A DNA stretch of 33,649 nucleotides from Ignavibacteriota bacterium (GTDB taxonomy: Bacteria; Bacteroidota; Ignavibacteria; UBA10030; UBA6906). How positions within the stretch are numbered: the first letter of the stretch is position 1; each line of letters starts with the position of its first letter. The stretch spans positions 14,078 through 47,726 of the forward strand of contig PMJR01000049.1 in the NCBI GenBank assembly GCA_003158475.1. The letters run 5' to 3'. Below are positions 17,237-25,851 of this stretch, in pieces. The notes beneath the pieces are model-generated. The model was not told where the DNA came from. It searched no databases and worked only from the letters and a program-made list of their open reading frames with translations. Made by a program: the position numbers and the translations under genes.

Positions 17237-18817
17237 ATGAAAATACTCATCAGCGATCAGCTCGAACAAAACTGCATCGACATACTCACGCACGAAGGGT
17301 TCACGGTTGACAACCGCCCCGGGCTCCCCCCGGACGATCTCCTGTCGGTTGTCGGCGAATACGACGGGCTGGTCGTCCGGAGCGCGACGAAGGTCACCGC
17401 TGAAGTCATCCTGCGGGCCACGCGCATGAAGGTGATAGGCCGGGCGGGAACCGGTGTCGACAACATCGATATTGATGCGGCGACCCGGAAGGGGATCCTC
17501 GTCATGAACACGCCGGGGGGAAACACCGTCTCGGCCGCCGAACATACCGTCTCGATGCTCCTGTCGCTTGCGCGGAACATCCCTCAGGCGTACATGAGCC
17601 TTCTGCGCGGGGAATGGGAGCGGAAGAAGTTCACGGGGACGGAGGTACTTGAAAAAACAGTGGGAGTGGTCGGACTCGGAAAGATCGGCCGTGAAGTGGC
17701 CTCACGGTGTCTCGGCCTGGGGATGAAGATACTCGGCTACGATCCTGTCCTGGCTCCTGATGCTGCCTCCCGGCTCAACATCGAGCTGGTGGACCTTCCC
17801 GACCTCTTCCGCCGCGCCGACTTCATAACGGTCCACACCCCCCTCACACCCGAGACAAAGGGGCTTCTGAACGACGCCACGCTGGCCCGGTGTAAAAAAG
17901 GGGTCAGGGTCATCAATTGTGCCCGGGGCGGGATCATTGACGAGAAGGCTCTGCTCCGCGCACTGGAATCGGGGCAGGTGGGAGGGGCGGCGCTCGACGT
18001 ATTCGAGAAAGAGCCGCCGAAGGACAACCCCCTTTTCCGCCATCCCCGCGTCATAGCGACCCCTCACCTGGGTGCGTCAACAGAGGAGGCACAGGAGAAA
18101 GTGGCCGTGCAGATCGCTCACGAGCTCGCTGACGCGCTTCACGGACGCGCCTACTCCGGGGTCGTCAACGGAAGTGCCATGCTCCTGACGCTGAAGGAGG
18201 AAGTCCGTCCGTATATCACGCTCGCAGAGAAACTCGGGCACATTGCCGCGCAGCTTGCGACCGGGAAACTGAAGCGCGTCACTGTCTCCGCGTCCGGAGA
18301 CATCGTGACTTCGGCGATCGAGCTGATGAAGGCCGGCGTTCTCAAAGGGGTCCTCTCTCAGAGCCAGCCCGGGCCTGTGAATTTCATCAATGCCCCCTTC
18401 CTCGCGGAGGAACTCGGACTTGCTGTCGGCGAAACGCGCGAACCGGAGGGAGGGAATTATCCCAACCTGCTCAGTGTCCGGTATGTCACCGATAAGGAAG
18501 TGAAAGAGTGTGGCGGCACCGTCTTCGGTTCTTCCTCTGTCCGGCTCGTCACAATCGATGGGTTCCGTTTCGAGGTAAGGCCCGAAGGGGATCTCCTGAT
18601 ATACTCTAATGTGGACCGTCCCGGGATGCTCGCCCGGGTCGGTTCCGTGCTCGCGAAGTACGACGTCAATATCGCCGGCGTCTCGCTCGGACGTTCTGCG
18701 GCCGGCGCTAATGCATTGACTGTCATGAACATCGACAGCCCGATCCCGGAGGCGGCCCTCGCCGAGCTCGTCTCCCTGGACGGTGTTTCGGGGCTCAAAA
18801 CCGTCCATCTTGACTGA
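17237..18817 (+). CDS. serA: D-3-phosphoglycerate dehydrogenase, long ACT-domain form
   Basis: SerA oxidises 3-phosphoglycerate with NAD in the first step of serine synthesis. The 526-residue protein is the long type: catalytic and Rossmann domains with GLGKIG at residues 146-151 and catalytic R230, E259 and H277 (in NCARGG, EKEP and TPHLGAS). An intervening allosteric substrate-binding domain follows (about 320-440). A C-terminal ACT domain begins around residue 450 (SNVDRPGMLARVGSVLAKYD), normally the serine-feedback site. ATG 17237 is 9 nt after engB, so it is probably cotranscribed with it. A weak terminator follows. Confidence 0.96.
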   Translation: MKILISDQLEQNCIDILTHEGFTVDNRPGLPPDDLLSVVGEYDGLVVRSATKVTAEVILRATRMKVIGRAGTGVDNIDIDAATRKGILVMNTPGGNTVSAAEHTVSMLLSLARNIPQAYMSLLRGEWERKKFTGTEVLEKTVGVVGLGKIGREVASRCLGLGMKILGYDPVLAPDAASRLNIELVDLPDLFRRADFITVHTPLTPETKGLLNDATLARCKKGVRVINCARGGIIDEKALLRALESGQVGGAALDVFEKEPPKDNPLFRHPRVIATPHLGASTEEAQEKVAVQIAHELADALHGRAYSGVVNGSAMLLTLKEEVRPYITLAEKLGHIAAQLATGKLKRVTVSASGDIVTSAIELMKAGVLKGVLSQSQPGPVNFINAPFLAEELGLAVGETREPEGGNYPNLLSVRYVTDKEVKECGGTVFGSSSVRLVTIDGFRFEVRPEGDLLIYSNVDRPGMLARVGSVLAKYDVNIAGVSLGRSAAGANALTVMNIDSPIPEAALAELVSLDGVSGLKTVHLD

Positions 18818-18822
18818 GTGAC

Positions 18823-18849
18823 AGAATTGCGGAATTCTTTCCTTTTTTT
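18823..18849 (+). terminator. Weak intrinsic terminator after serA
   Basis: AGAATT at 18823-18828 pairs with AATTCT at 18833-18838 around a GCGG tetraloop, followed by TTCCTTTTTTT. The stem is short and A+T-rich but the T tract and the position right after the serA stop fit a rho-independent terminator closing the ribosomal block. Confidence 0.55.
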
Positions 18850-18860
18850 CGGTTTTACTC

Positions 18861-18889
18861 TTGACAAAGACAACCTCTCTCTCTATATT
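18861..18889 (+). promoter_or_regulatory. Near-consensus sigma70 promoter upstream of the receptor-T9SS operon
   Basis: A perfect -35 TTGACA at 18861-18866 and a -10 TATATT at 18884-18889 (5 of 6) are separated by exactly 17 nt. Transcription would begin near 18896, giving a leader of roughly 400 nt before the receptor gene at 19294. This is the housekeeping-type promoter, not the TAnnTTTG Bacteroidota type. Confidence 0.75.
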
Positions 18890-19167
18890 CATTTCAAATA
18901 GTCCCATCATTCCATCCGTTGTATAAATCAACACCGAAGGAGGTGAAGAAACGGGGTAATTGATACTGCATTCCAAACTTCTTACCTGTTCTATTCTCTG
19001 TGCTGAAGATCACCTTTTTCGTGTGCGGCGCGACACGCGGCGCGGCATGATCTATCCGGTGATCGGAGATCCACACTAGAGAGCGCTCATCCACTTCCAG
19101 TCTCCACGCTGATCTGTCCTGAAATGTCCGGAACGGATGCCTGCAATCTCACATTCAATTCCGCGCG

Positions 19168-19197
19168 CGGATGATGAGCGGTTGATATCCGTTTTTT
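19168..19197 (+). promoter_or_regulatory. Possible attenuator hairpin in the receptor leader
   Basis: CGGAT at 19168-19172 can pair with ATCCG at 19187-19191 across a 14-nt loop, followed directly by six T residues (19192-19197). The 5-bp stem is weak, so this could be a chance match. If real it would give premature termination about 100 nt before the receptor start. Confidence 0.25.
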
Positions 19198-19293
19198 CGG
19201 CTACTTTTTTCTTTTCCGGATTGCAACACAGGGGCTTCACTACCTGGATATACCCGTGGTAAGCAACCCAGCCAACACATAAGGAGGTACAAC

Positions 19294-22275
19294 ATGCAAC
19301 GTAAGCTTTTGTTTCTTCTGTTGATCACGGCTCTTGTTCCGGGCCTGATGTTCGCATCAGGGAAGATCAAGGGCAAAGTGGTCGATGCGAGCTCGGGTGA
19401 GCCGCTCGTGGGAGCAAACGTTGTCGTCGTCGGAACGTCGATGGGCGCCGCAACGAACGTGTCTGGCGAATATACCGTGCTGAACGTCCCCCCCGGTACC
19501 TACGCGCTGAAGACCAGCTACGTTGGCTATCAGGCGATAACGCTTTCCAATGTCAGAGTGAACAACGACCTGACCACCGATGCGAACTTCCAGCTTCCTG
19601 CCGAAGGCGTCACGGTGGGGACGGTGATAATCACGGCGGAACGTCCCATGGTGAACAAGAACGCGACCAGTGCCGTGCGGATCATTGACAACGAGTTCTT
19701 CGAGAAATTACCCGGCCGCGGTGTCGATGCGGCGGTTTCCCTCCAGCCCGGCGTCGTGTACTCGGGGACTAATGCCAACACGGGTCAACCTAACATTTTT
19801 ATCCGCGGCGGGCGTGCGGATGAGACCGGCTACTCGCTCGAAGGCGTCTCGATTTCCAATCCACTGTTCGGTGGTTCCGCGATCACGTTTGCCGCAGAAG
19901 CGATCGAACAGATCCAGGTGTTGGCGGGGAGCTACGGTGCGGAATATGGCTCGGCGAACGCCGGCATCATCAGCAGCCAGCTTCGCACCGGGAACTCCGA
20001 GCGCTGGAAGGTCATGGTGCAGGGTGAGACGGATCGCTTCACCGGCAACGGCAAACAGGCTCTGGGCGGATATTCCTACGGCTACTCGGACTTTACGGGA
20101 ACACTCTCCGGTCCTGTGCTTTCCGATAAGGTTCGCTTCTTTGGAAGCCTCCAGAACACGTTTCTCCGGGATCCCGATGTGCGGCTCTGGACCGGCCTGA
20201 ACTTCCCGACGATAGTGTCGGACCCCACCAAGAACTACTACCATCCCACCACGTCGCAGCCGGACACGCTCAACCTCGCCTATCAGGCGGGAAACAGAAC
20301 GGGCGGGAGGAACAATGTCTGGTCCACGGCGGGGACACTCTTGTTTGATCTCGGTCCACTCCAGATTCGGGCAGGCGGAACCTATTCGGCGCAAAACCTG
20401 CAGGCCACCACCGACATTCTGGATATTTTCAACTCGGCGCGCAATCCGCTGACCCTCAGCAAAAACGGACTGGCGAATGTGAAGCTCTCCTACATCCTCA
20501 GCCCGACGATGTTTGCAGAGGCAAACGTCAATTATTTCAACCGGAGTGACATCATCGAGGATCCTCTTCTGAAGGACGCCTATGACCTTTACGGGGACAC
20601 GACCGCGAATGCGGCGCTCGGATACCACCTCAAGGGGGAGTCGGCGCAATATGACGCATGGTCACTCTACGGGGGTAATCCGTACGGAGTTTCATTGAAC
20701 TTCCCGGGGACGCTCCAGACGGGGTATTCCAAAACCAAACAGTCCTCCATCGGCGGCAGGCTCGACTTCAACGCCCAGCTCGGCAAGAACGCCCTGAAAG
20801 TCGGCGGCGAGTACACGCGGTACACCATTCGCAGATTTGCCCCCGGGACATTTGGTCGCGCCCAGATCATTGCGTCGCATCAGGGAGATCCGGCGACAAT
20901 CGATAAGCTTCTCCGTCTGTTGAACAATGGCGGAGATGTGTACGGCTATGACGTTCACGGAAATGAGATCACCAGCGACTTGACGGTCACGTCGACCGAT
21001 CCGAAGACCGGCTTGCCGGTGACCGATGTGACCGATTTCGGCCCACCGCATCCCGTGTTTGCCGGGGCGTACGTCGAGGACAAGATCGAGTTGTCCGATC
21101 TCATCCTGAACCTTGGTCTGCGGTATGACTACATCAACCCCGACAGCAGGGAACTGAATAATTCGCAATTTGTAACGTTCAACGACTCGTTGAACATTAT
21201 CTCGTCATCAAATTTCAAGAAAACTCCGACCACGAACCAGATCAGCCCGCGCATCGGGTTCTCCTTCCCCGTAAGCGACCGGACCGTGTTCCACGCACAG
21301 TACGGGAAGTACATCCAGCAGTCGCAACTGCGGGATTCGTACCTCGGTATGGGTGGGGCCTCGCAGATTGTCAAGGGGGGCTTCTTTGTGACGAATACCG
21401 TGGGGTTCGGACTCCGTCCGGAACGGACGACGTCCTATGAGATCGGGTTTGCGCAGCAGCTCTCCGATGCGTCCTCGTTTGACGTGACGGCGTTCTACAA
21501 GGATATTCTCGACCAGATTACTTACACGCAGATTCTGCCGTCAGCGGGCGCCCCACAGCAAGCCTATCCCTCGTATGTCAACGGCGACTTTGCGACCACA
21601 AAGGGGATCGAGTTCAAGTTCACGCTCCGCAGGACGAACCGGATTCAAGCGCAGGTGAACTACACGATCTCTGATGCACGGGGTACGGGGTCGAATCCGA
21701 ACTCCGTTGCGGGCGCTGCCGTCACCGCGGGTGCTTCAGGCTCCCCCTTTGTGCCGACGTATATCTTCGCAACCACGTTTAACCAGCCGCAGCGGGGAAA
21801 TGTCCTCCTTGACTACCGCTTCGCCAAGAACGACGGCGGTCCGATACTGGAGCAGGCGGGATTGAACATCCTCTTCACGTTCAATGGCGGAACGTCGTAC
21901 ACCCGGATCGTCGATCTGAACTACACCGGTGATACACGCCAGTACGTTCCGGTGGAGCAAATCGGCTCATCTCTCAGCCCGTGGATATTCGAGATCGATG
22001 CACGGCTCGACAAGACCGTCAGGCTCGGGCCGTTCGATGCGAACTTCTATATCTATGTCATCAACCTGCTGAACACACAGAACGCGGTCACCGTGTTCAA
22101 CACTACGGGCGATCCGAAGGACAACGGATGGCTGTCGTCGCAACTCGGTTCTGTCAAGGCGGCGGCTGCCGGCCAGGGGTACGTCGATCTCTACAACGCG
22201 GCGTACGGTGGGCTGAATTCCGGCAACTTCGGTCCGCCGAGGCAGCTACGGTTTGGCGTGAGACTGGATTATTAA
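19294..22275 (+). CDS. TonB-dependent outer-membrane receptor with carboxypeptidase-regulatory domain
   Basis: This is a predicted 993-residue outer-membrane beta-barrel receptor. A signal peptide (about residues 1-22, KLLFLLLITALVPGLMFA) is followed by a CarboxypepD-regulatory-like domain (about 24-105: GKVVDASSGEPLVGANVVV, GEYTVLNVPPGTY). The plug comes next (about 115-240: VDAAVSLQPGVV, FIRGGRADETGYSLEGVSI, YGAEYGSANAGIIS), then a long barrel ending RQLRFGVRLDY. The terminal aromatic residue fits BAM-mediated insertion. Ligand unknown. A strong AAGGAGG precedes ATG 19294. The next gene, a T9SS cargo, begins 19 nt after its stop, and the two likely share an mRNA. Such receptors in this group often accompany T9SS proteins; whether this one imports a nutrient or has another envelope role cannot be told. 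Confidence 0.9.
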   Translation: MQRKLLFLLLITALVPGLMFASGKIKGKVVDASSGEPLVGANVVVVGTSMGAATNVSGEYTVLNVPPGTYALKTSYVGYQAITLSNVRVNNDLTTDANFQLPAEGVTVGTVIITAERPMVNKNATSAVRIIDNEFFEKLPGRGVDAAVSLQPGVVYSGTNANTGQPNIFIRGGRADETGYSLEGVSISNPLFGGSAITFAAEAIEQIQVLAGSYGAEYGSANAGIISSQLRTGNSERWKVMVQGETDRFTGNGKQALGGYSYGYSDFTGTLSGPVLSDKVRFFGSLQNTFLRDPDVRLWTGLNFPTIVSDPTKNYYHPTTSQPDTLNLAYQAGNRTGGRNNVWSTAGTLLFDLGPLQIRAGGTYSAQNLQATTDILDIFNSARNPLTLSKNGLANVKLSYILSPTMFAEANVNYFNRSDIIEDPLLKDAYDLYGDTTANAALGYHLKGESAQYDAWSLYGGNPYGVSLNFPGTLQTGYSKTKQSSIGGRLDFNAQLGKNALKVGGEYTRYTIRRFAPGTFGRAQIIASHQGDPATIDKLLRLLNNGGDVYGYDVHGNEITSDLTVTSTDPKTGLPVTDVTDFGPPHPVFAGAYVEDKIELSDLILNLGLRYDYINPDSRELNNSQFVTFNDSLNIISSSNFKKTPTTNQISPRIGFSFPVSDRTVFHAQYGKYIQQSQLRDSYLGMGGASQIVKGGFFVTNTVGFGLRPERTTSYEIGFAQQLSDASSFDVTAFYKDILDQITYTQILPSAGAPQQAYPSYVNGDFATTKGIEFKFTLRRTNRIQAQVNYTISDARGTGSNPNSVAGAAVTAGASGSPFVPTYIFATTFNQPQRGNVLLDYRFAKNDGGPILEQAGLNILFTFNGGTSYTRIVDLNYTGDTRQYVPVEQIGSSLSPWIFEIDARLDKTVRLGPFDANFYIYVINLLNTQNAVTVFNTTGDPKDNGWLSSQLGSVKAAAAGQGYVDLYNAAYGGLNSGNFGPPRQLRFGVRLDY

Positions 22276-22294
22276 CCCCAAGGAGGCTCTACCA

Positions 22295-25200
22295 ATGATG
22301 AACAAGAAATTTCTCTATCCGATAACCCTCTGTGTGCTGGTCCTCTTCGCCGGGGTTGCTGTGGCCTTTGGCGGGGAACTTGAAGGCACAAAGGCACGGC
22401 CGAAAGGCCTGGGCAAGGTCGCCGACAACGACGTGTACAGGACCATGCTCATCAACAATATCTTCGACTACTACTCGAACAATGGCGACATGTCGTTCAA
22501 TCCCTTCAGTACGGACGCCGAGGGATTCGAGTTCCCCAAGGGGAGCAATGGGCATGTCATGTTTGAGCAGGGGCTCGTCTGGACGGGATTCAACGCGATC
22601 GTAGACCCCGCAGGCAACCTCCCGCCGGTGACGCTCAAGTGCTCCGGCTCGACATACTATCATGCGTTGCAGGCGGGTCGGATCACTGCTCCGGGAACGT
22701 CGACGACACGACCCACTGCGGCAAACGCAGGGGACGCCGCAAACCGCGTCTACCGTGTGCGGACTGATATCACCCCGCCGGACTGGGCAGGAGGCACGGC
22801 CACCTCGGCAAGTGATGCGCTGGGTTTCATCACAAGCGAAGAATTGCCGCTGATCACGCGATACGAGTCCTACACTGCGCAGCAGATCTATCAGCAGTAC
22901 TTGGATGACTGGAATAACTGGCCTGCAGCGCAGGGCGCCCCCTTCGCGTACGGCAAGGATGCGGCAGGGACCCAGCGGACAAGTGGTGCGTATAATCCGC
23001 ATTTTGACATCCCCGGCCAGCCAGGCGCGGACCAGACACTCTGGTATGTTTCGAACGACCTCGAAATCGGTCGCGTTGTCAACATGTACGGTTCCACTGA
23101 CGGGACCGGCATTGAACAACAGACGACGATCTGGGCGTACAAACGTGCCTCAAATACGGCGCTGGGGAACACGATCTTCAGCGGGTTCAAGCTGATCAAC
23201 AAGAGCGGTGCGCCGATCGACACGATGTACATCTCCTTCTGGGCGGATCCCGACCTCGGCGGCTCGCTGGGTGCTACGGACAACTTCTCCGGATGCGACA
23301 TCGGACGGAGCCTCGGGTTCGTGTGGAACGGCACCGCCTGCAGCCAGGATCCTGCGTACGGATGCTCCCCCCCCGCCGGGGGGCAGGTCTTCTTTCAGGG
23401 TCCCATCGTAGCATCGGCGGGGGATTCCGCAATTTTCGATCTGCAGTACCGCCAGGGCTTCAAGAACCTGAAAATGTCGGCGTACAATTTCTTTATCAAC
23501 AGCAGCACCACATATGCCGACCCCCGGGGCAAAGTTCCCCAGGGGACGCCCGACTGGTACAACCTCATGCAGGGCCTGATCGGCAGGACGGGTGCCCCGT
23601 ATACCGACCCCACAACCGGGAAGACGACCAAGTTCCTCCTCTCCGGTGATCCGGTGACTGGTCAGGGATGGGTTGAGGGGGGGGCGTTCGCCATAGCACC
23701 TCCCGGTGACCGCCGCCAGTGCCTGATTGCAGGCCCTTTTACAATGGGGGCCGGCGACACTCAGCAAGTTGTGTGCGGGACGCTCGCGGGCCGTGGAAGC
23801 GATAAGGTTTCCAGTGTTGCGGTCCTTAAATTCTACACGGATCAAGCCCAGGCGGCCTACAATGTCCTGTTCCAGTTACCGAGTCCGCCCAAGGACCCGA
23901 AAGTCACCTGTACCAATCTGGACGGTGAGATCGTCCTGAATTGGGCTGATGCACCGACGATTGCGGTCACCGAGTCTCAGAACGCGAAAGGCTTCGCGTT
24001 CCAGGGTTACAACGTCTATCAAATGCCGGGGAACTCCTCTGATGGAGCCGTGCGCCTGGCGACCTATGACATCATCGACCTGGTCCTGAAGATCCAGGAC
24101 TACGTGTTCGATCCATCGGTGGGAACCGTGATCCTGAAGCCCGTACAATTCGGCAACGACTCGGGGATACTCCGGTTCTACGACACCAAGACGGATGCAT
24201 TCAGCAAATTCGGGAACCAGCTTGCAAACGGGCAATCCTATTACTTCGCGGTCACGGCTTACAACTACAACCCCGATCACACCGTGACTCCGAACAACCT
24301 GGAGAGCGGCATCAAGCCGGTCCTGGCGGTCCCGCAGAAACCAGTCCCGGGGACACGCATTGGCGCGGCGGTCTTTGATTCGGTCAAGGGCGTCTCGCAG
24401 ACTACCGCTCCGGGCGGCGCTCCGAGCGAGGGTACGGTGACGCCGGTTGTCATCGATCCGAAAGCACTCACCGGTCACAACTATAAAGTCTCTTTCGACA
24501 CCACCGGAGGGAACTTTACCTGGAGATTGACCGATGTGTCGCTCGGCACGGTCCTCTTGAAGAACCAGACCAACTTCGACGGGAGCAGCGTAGACTTCCC
24601 GATCGTGGACGGGCAGCTGATCCGTGTCGCCGGTCCCCCTGCGGGGATGAAGCCGGATGACGTCAATAGCACCCCTGATCAGACAAAGTGGGGCTGGAGC
24701 ATCCCCTCAGGGACACGCAGGTGGACCTGGAGCGGGGCGAATAGCTCCGGCTACGCCCTGGAAGGATTCGGTCCCGCCGAGGGTGTTTCAGGGGCCATGG
24801 GGAGCGCACCAAACTTCTGGGGAGGCACACTCGGGGCGTCCGATTTGCACAACGTCCTGCTTGTTCTTGCAGCGACCGACACCGCCGGGAATCTTGCCAA
24901 CGCGGCAGACACCACCGCTTCGTATGCATACCGGTTCATGAGAGCCTGCCAGAGTGCACCAGCCGATCCGTCGTTCGCGCCGTTCATCATCCACGGCGGA
25001 GCGACAGCAACGAGCTACGACTTCCAGGACTATACCAAAGGAGTCCCGCTTGCGGCCTATGACGTCGATGTCAAGCCACCCAAACGGCTTGCATTGATGT
25101 TCCTGGAAAACAACGTCGCGGGCGCACTTGTTGACGGAAAATACTGGCCGCCGCTGGCGGGAATTGGAAACAGCGCGACCACGAGCCCGCGGGAGTGGCT

Positions 25201-25762
25201 GTTCATAACGAGCGCGCCCTATACGGGTGCGGCAGGCGACCCGACACTGGAGACAAATCTCAACACCGGGTCGGGGGCCATGCCCCTGATGTGGCTCATT
25301 CTTGCGGATCGGAGGGCAAATGTCGGCTGGGCGAAAGGCGATGAATTTGAGATCTTCGCCAATCACGTATTCACGGTCAATAACAGCTATGCGTGGGCTG
25401 CCCCGGCGACGGTGACAGGCAATCTGGCCGCCGCAAGAAACGACGTGACAAAAATCAACGTGTTCCCGAATCCGTATTTTGGATTCAATCCTGCGGAATC
25501 GAACAAGTACCAGCGCTTCGTGACGTTTACGCATCTGCCGTCAAAGGCAACGATCCGGATATTCAATGTCGCCGGCATACTGGTGCGGGTCATCACGAAG
25601 AATGATGACACGCAGTTCACGACGTGGGACCTCAATAACTCGTCCGGTATCCCCGCCGCCGCTGGTATGTACGTTGCATACATCGACATGCCTGATCTCG
25701 GAGTGACAAAGACGATTAAGCTTGGCATTGTTCCCCAAGCGCAGTTCCTGGATCGGTATTGA
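22295..25762 (+). CDS. Large exported protein with fibronectin-like region and T9SS C-terminal sorting domain
   Basis: This 1155-residue protein has a signal peptide (KKFLYPITLCVLVLFAGVAVA) and a long N-terminal region of unknown fold with many Asn, Tyr and Trp residues. About residues 530-660 look like a fibronectin type III module (EIVLNWADAP, GYNVYQ, GQSYYFAVTAYNY). The last 100 residues are a type IX sorting domain: INVFPNPYFG near residue 1055, then FTHLPSKATIRIFNVAG, LNNSSGIPAAAGMYVAYID and a final basic strand (TKTIKLGIV). It should cross the inner membrane via Sec and the outer membrane via T9SS, and be released or anchored. Start ATG 22295 has AAGGAGG upstream. No enzymatic motif was recognised; a surface or adhesion role is a guess. 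Confidence 0.88.
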   Translation: MMNKKFLYPITLCVLVLFAGVAVAFGGELEGTKARPKGLGKVADNDVYRTMLINNIFDYYSNNGDMSFNPFSTDAEGFEFPKGSNGHVMFEQGLVWTGFNAIVDPAGNLPPVTLKCSGSTYYHALQAGRITAPGTSTTRPTAANAGDAANRVYRVRTDITPPDWAGGTATSASDALGFITSEELPLITRYESYTAQQIYQQYLDDWNNWPAAQGAPFAYGKDAAGTQRTSGAYNPHFDIPGQPGADQTLWYVSNDLEIGRVVNMYGSTDGTGIEQQTTIWAYKRASNTALGNTIFSGFKLINKSGAPIDTMYISFWADPDLGGSLGATDNFSGCDIGRSLGFVWNGTACSQDPAYGCSPPAGGQVFFQGPIVASAGDSAIFDLQYRQGFKNLKMSAYNFFINSSTTYADPRGKVPQGTPDWYNLMQGLIGRTGAPYTDPTTGKTTKFLLSGDPVTGQGWVEGGAFAIAPPGDRRQCLIAGPFTMGAGDTQQVVCGTLAGRGSDKVSSVAVLKFYTDQAQAAYNVLFQLPSPPKDPKVTCTNLDGEIVLNWADAPTIAVTESQNAKGFAFQGYNVYQMPGNSSDGAVRLATYDIIDLVLKIQDYVFDPSVGTVILKPVQFGNDSGILRFYDTKTDAFSKFGNQLANGQSYYFAVTAYNYNPDHTVTPNNLESGIKPVLAVPQKPVPGTRIGAAVFDSVKGVSQTTAPGGAPSEGTVTPVVIDPKALTGHNYKVSFDTTGGNFTWRLTDVSLGTVLLKNQTNFDGSSVDFPIVDGQLIRVAGPPAGMKPDDVNSTPDQTKWGWSIPSGTRRWTWSGANSSGYALEGFGPAEGVSGAMGSAPNFWGGTLGASDLHNVLLVLAATDTAGNLANAADTTASYAYRFMRACQSAPADPSFAPFIIHGGATATSYDFQDYTKGVPLAAYDVDVKPPKRLALMFLENNVAGALVDGKYWPPLAGIGNSATTSPREWLFITSAPYTGAAGDPTLETNLNTGSGAMPLMWLILADRRANVGWAKGDEFEIFANHVFTVNNSYAWAAPATVTGNLAAARNDVTKINVFPNPYFGFNPAESNKYQRFVTFTHLPSKATIRIFNVAGILVRVITKNDDTQFTTWDLNNSSGIPAAAGMYVAYIDMPDLGVTKTIKLGIVPQAQFLDRY

Positions 25763-25769
25763 GCAGGGA

Positions 25770-25800
25770 GCCCTGCGCCGCGTCTGCCGCGGCACAGGGC
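25770..25800 (+). promoter_or_regulatory. Stable intercistronic stem-loop between T9SS cargo and PorV-like gene
   Basis: GCCCTG at 25770-25775 pairs with CAGGGC at 25795-25800, and GCCGCG at 25777-25782 pairs with CGCGGC at 25788-25793, with one C-A mismatch and a 5-nt loop. It begins 7 nt after the cargo stop codon. No T run follows, so it looks more like an mRNA processing or stability element than a terminator. Confidence 0.6.
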
Positions 25801-25851
25801 GCCCGTATCCGAGTGTGTTCTGGTGAGTTGTTCAACCAAAGGAGAGAGTCC

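Larger units (their letters stand above)
18818..19293 (+). other. 476-nt intergenic region: terminator, promoter and long leader
   Basis: No convincing gene is present. From left to right it holds the serA terminator, a near-consensus sigma70 promoter (18861-18889), a ribosome-binding-site-like AAGGAGGTG at 18937-18945 with no good start codon at proper distance, a direct repeat GCGGCGCG (19025-19032 and 19037-19044), a weak hairpin with T run (19168-19197) and the AAGGAGG ribosome binding site of the next gene. A 39-codon frame from TTG 18960 to TAG 19079 exists but is poorly spaced from the AAGGAGG. No known riboswitch motif was recognised. Confidence 0.7.

Noticed and set aside
18960-19079. 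39-codon frame starting TTG in the receptor leader
   Set aside because: The AAGGAGG lies 16 nt away, too far for a normal start, and the peptide has no recognisable features. Kept only as a note under the leader.
18890-19293. Cobalamin or TPP riboswitch in the receptor leader
   Set aside because: The conserved boxes of these classes were looked for by eye and not found.
25759-25851. Upstream extension of the PorV-like protein
   Set aside because: It would place 31 non-hydrophobic residues before the signal peptide and run through a stem-loop; the ribosome binding site at 25838-25846 supports ATG 25852.
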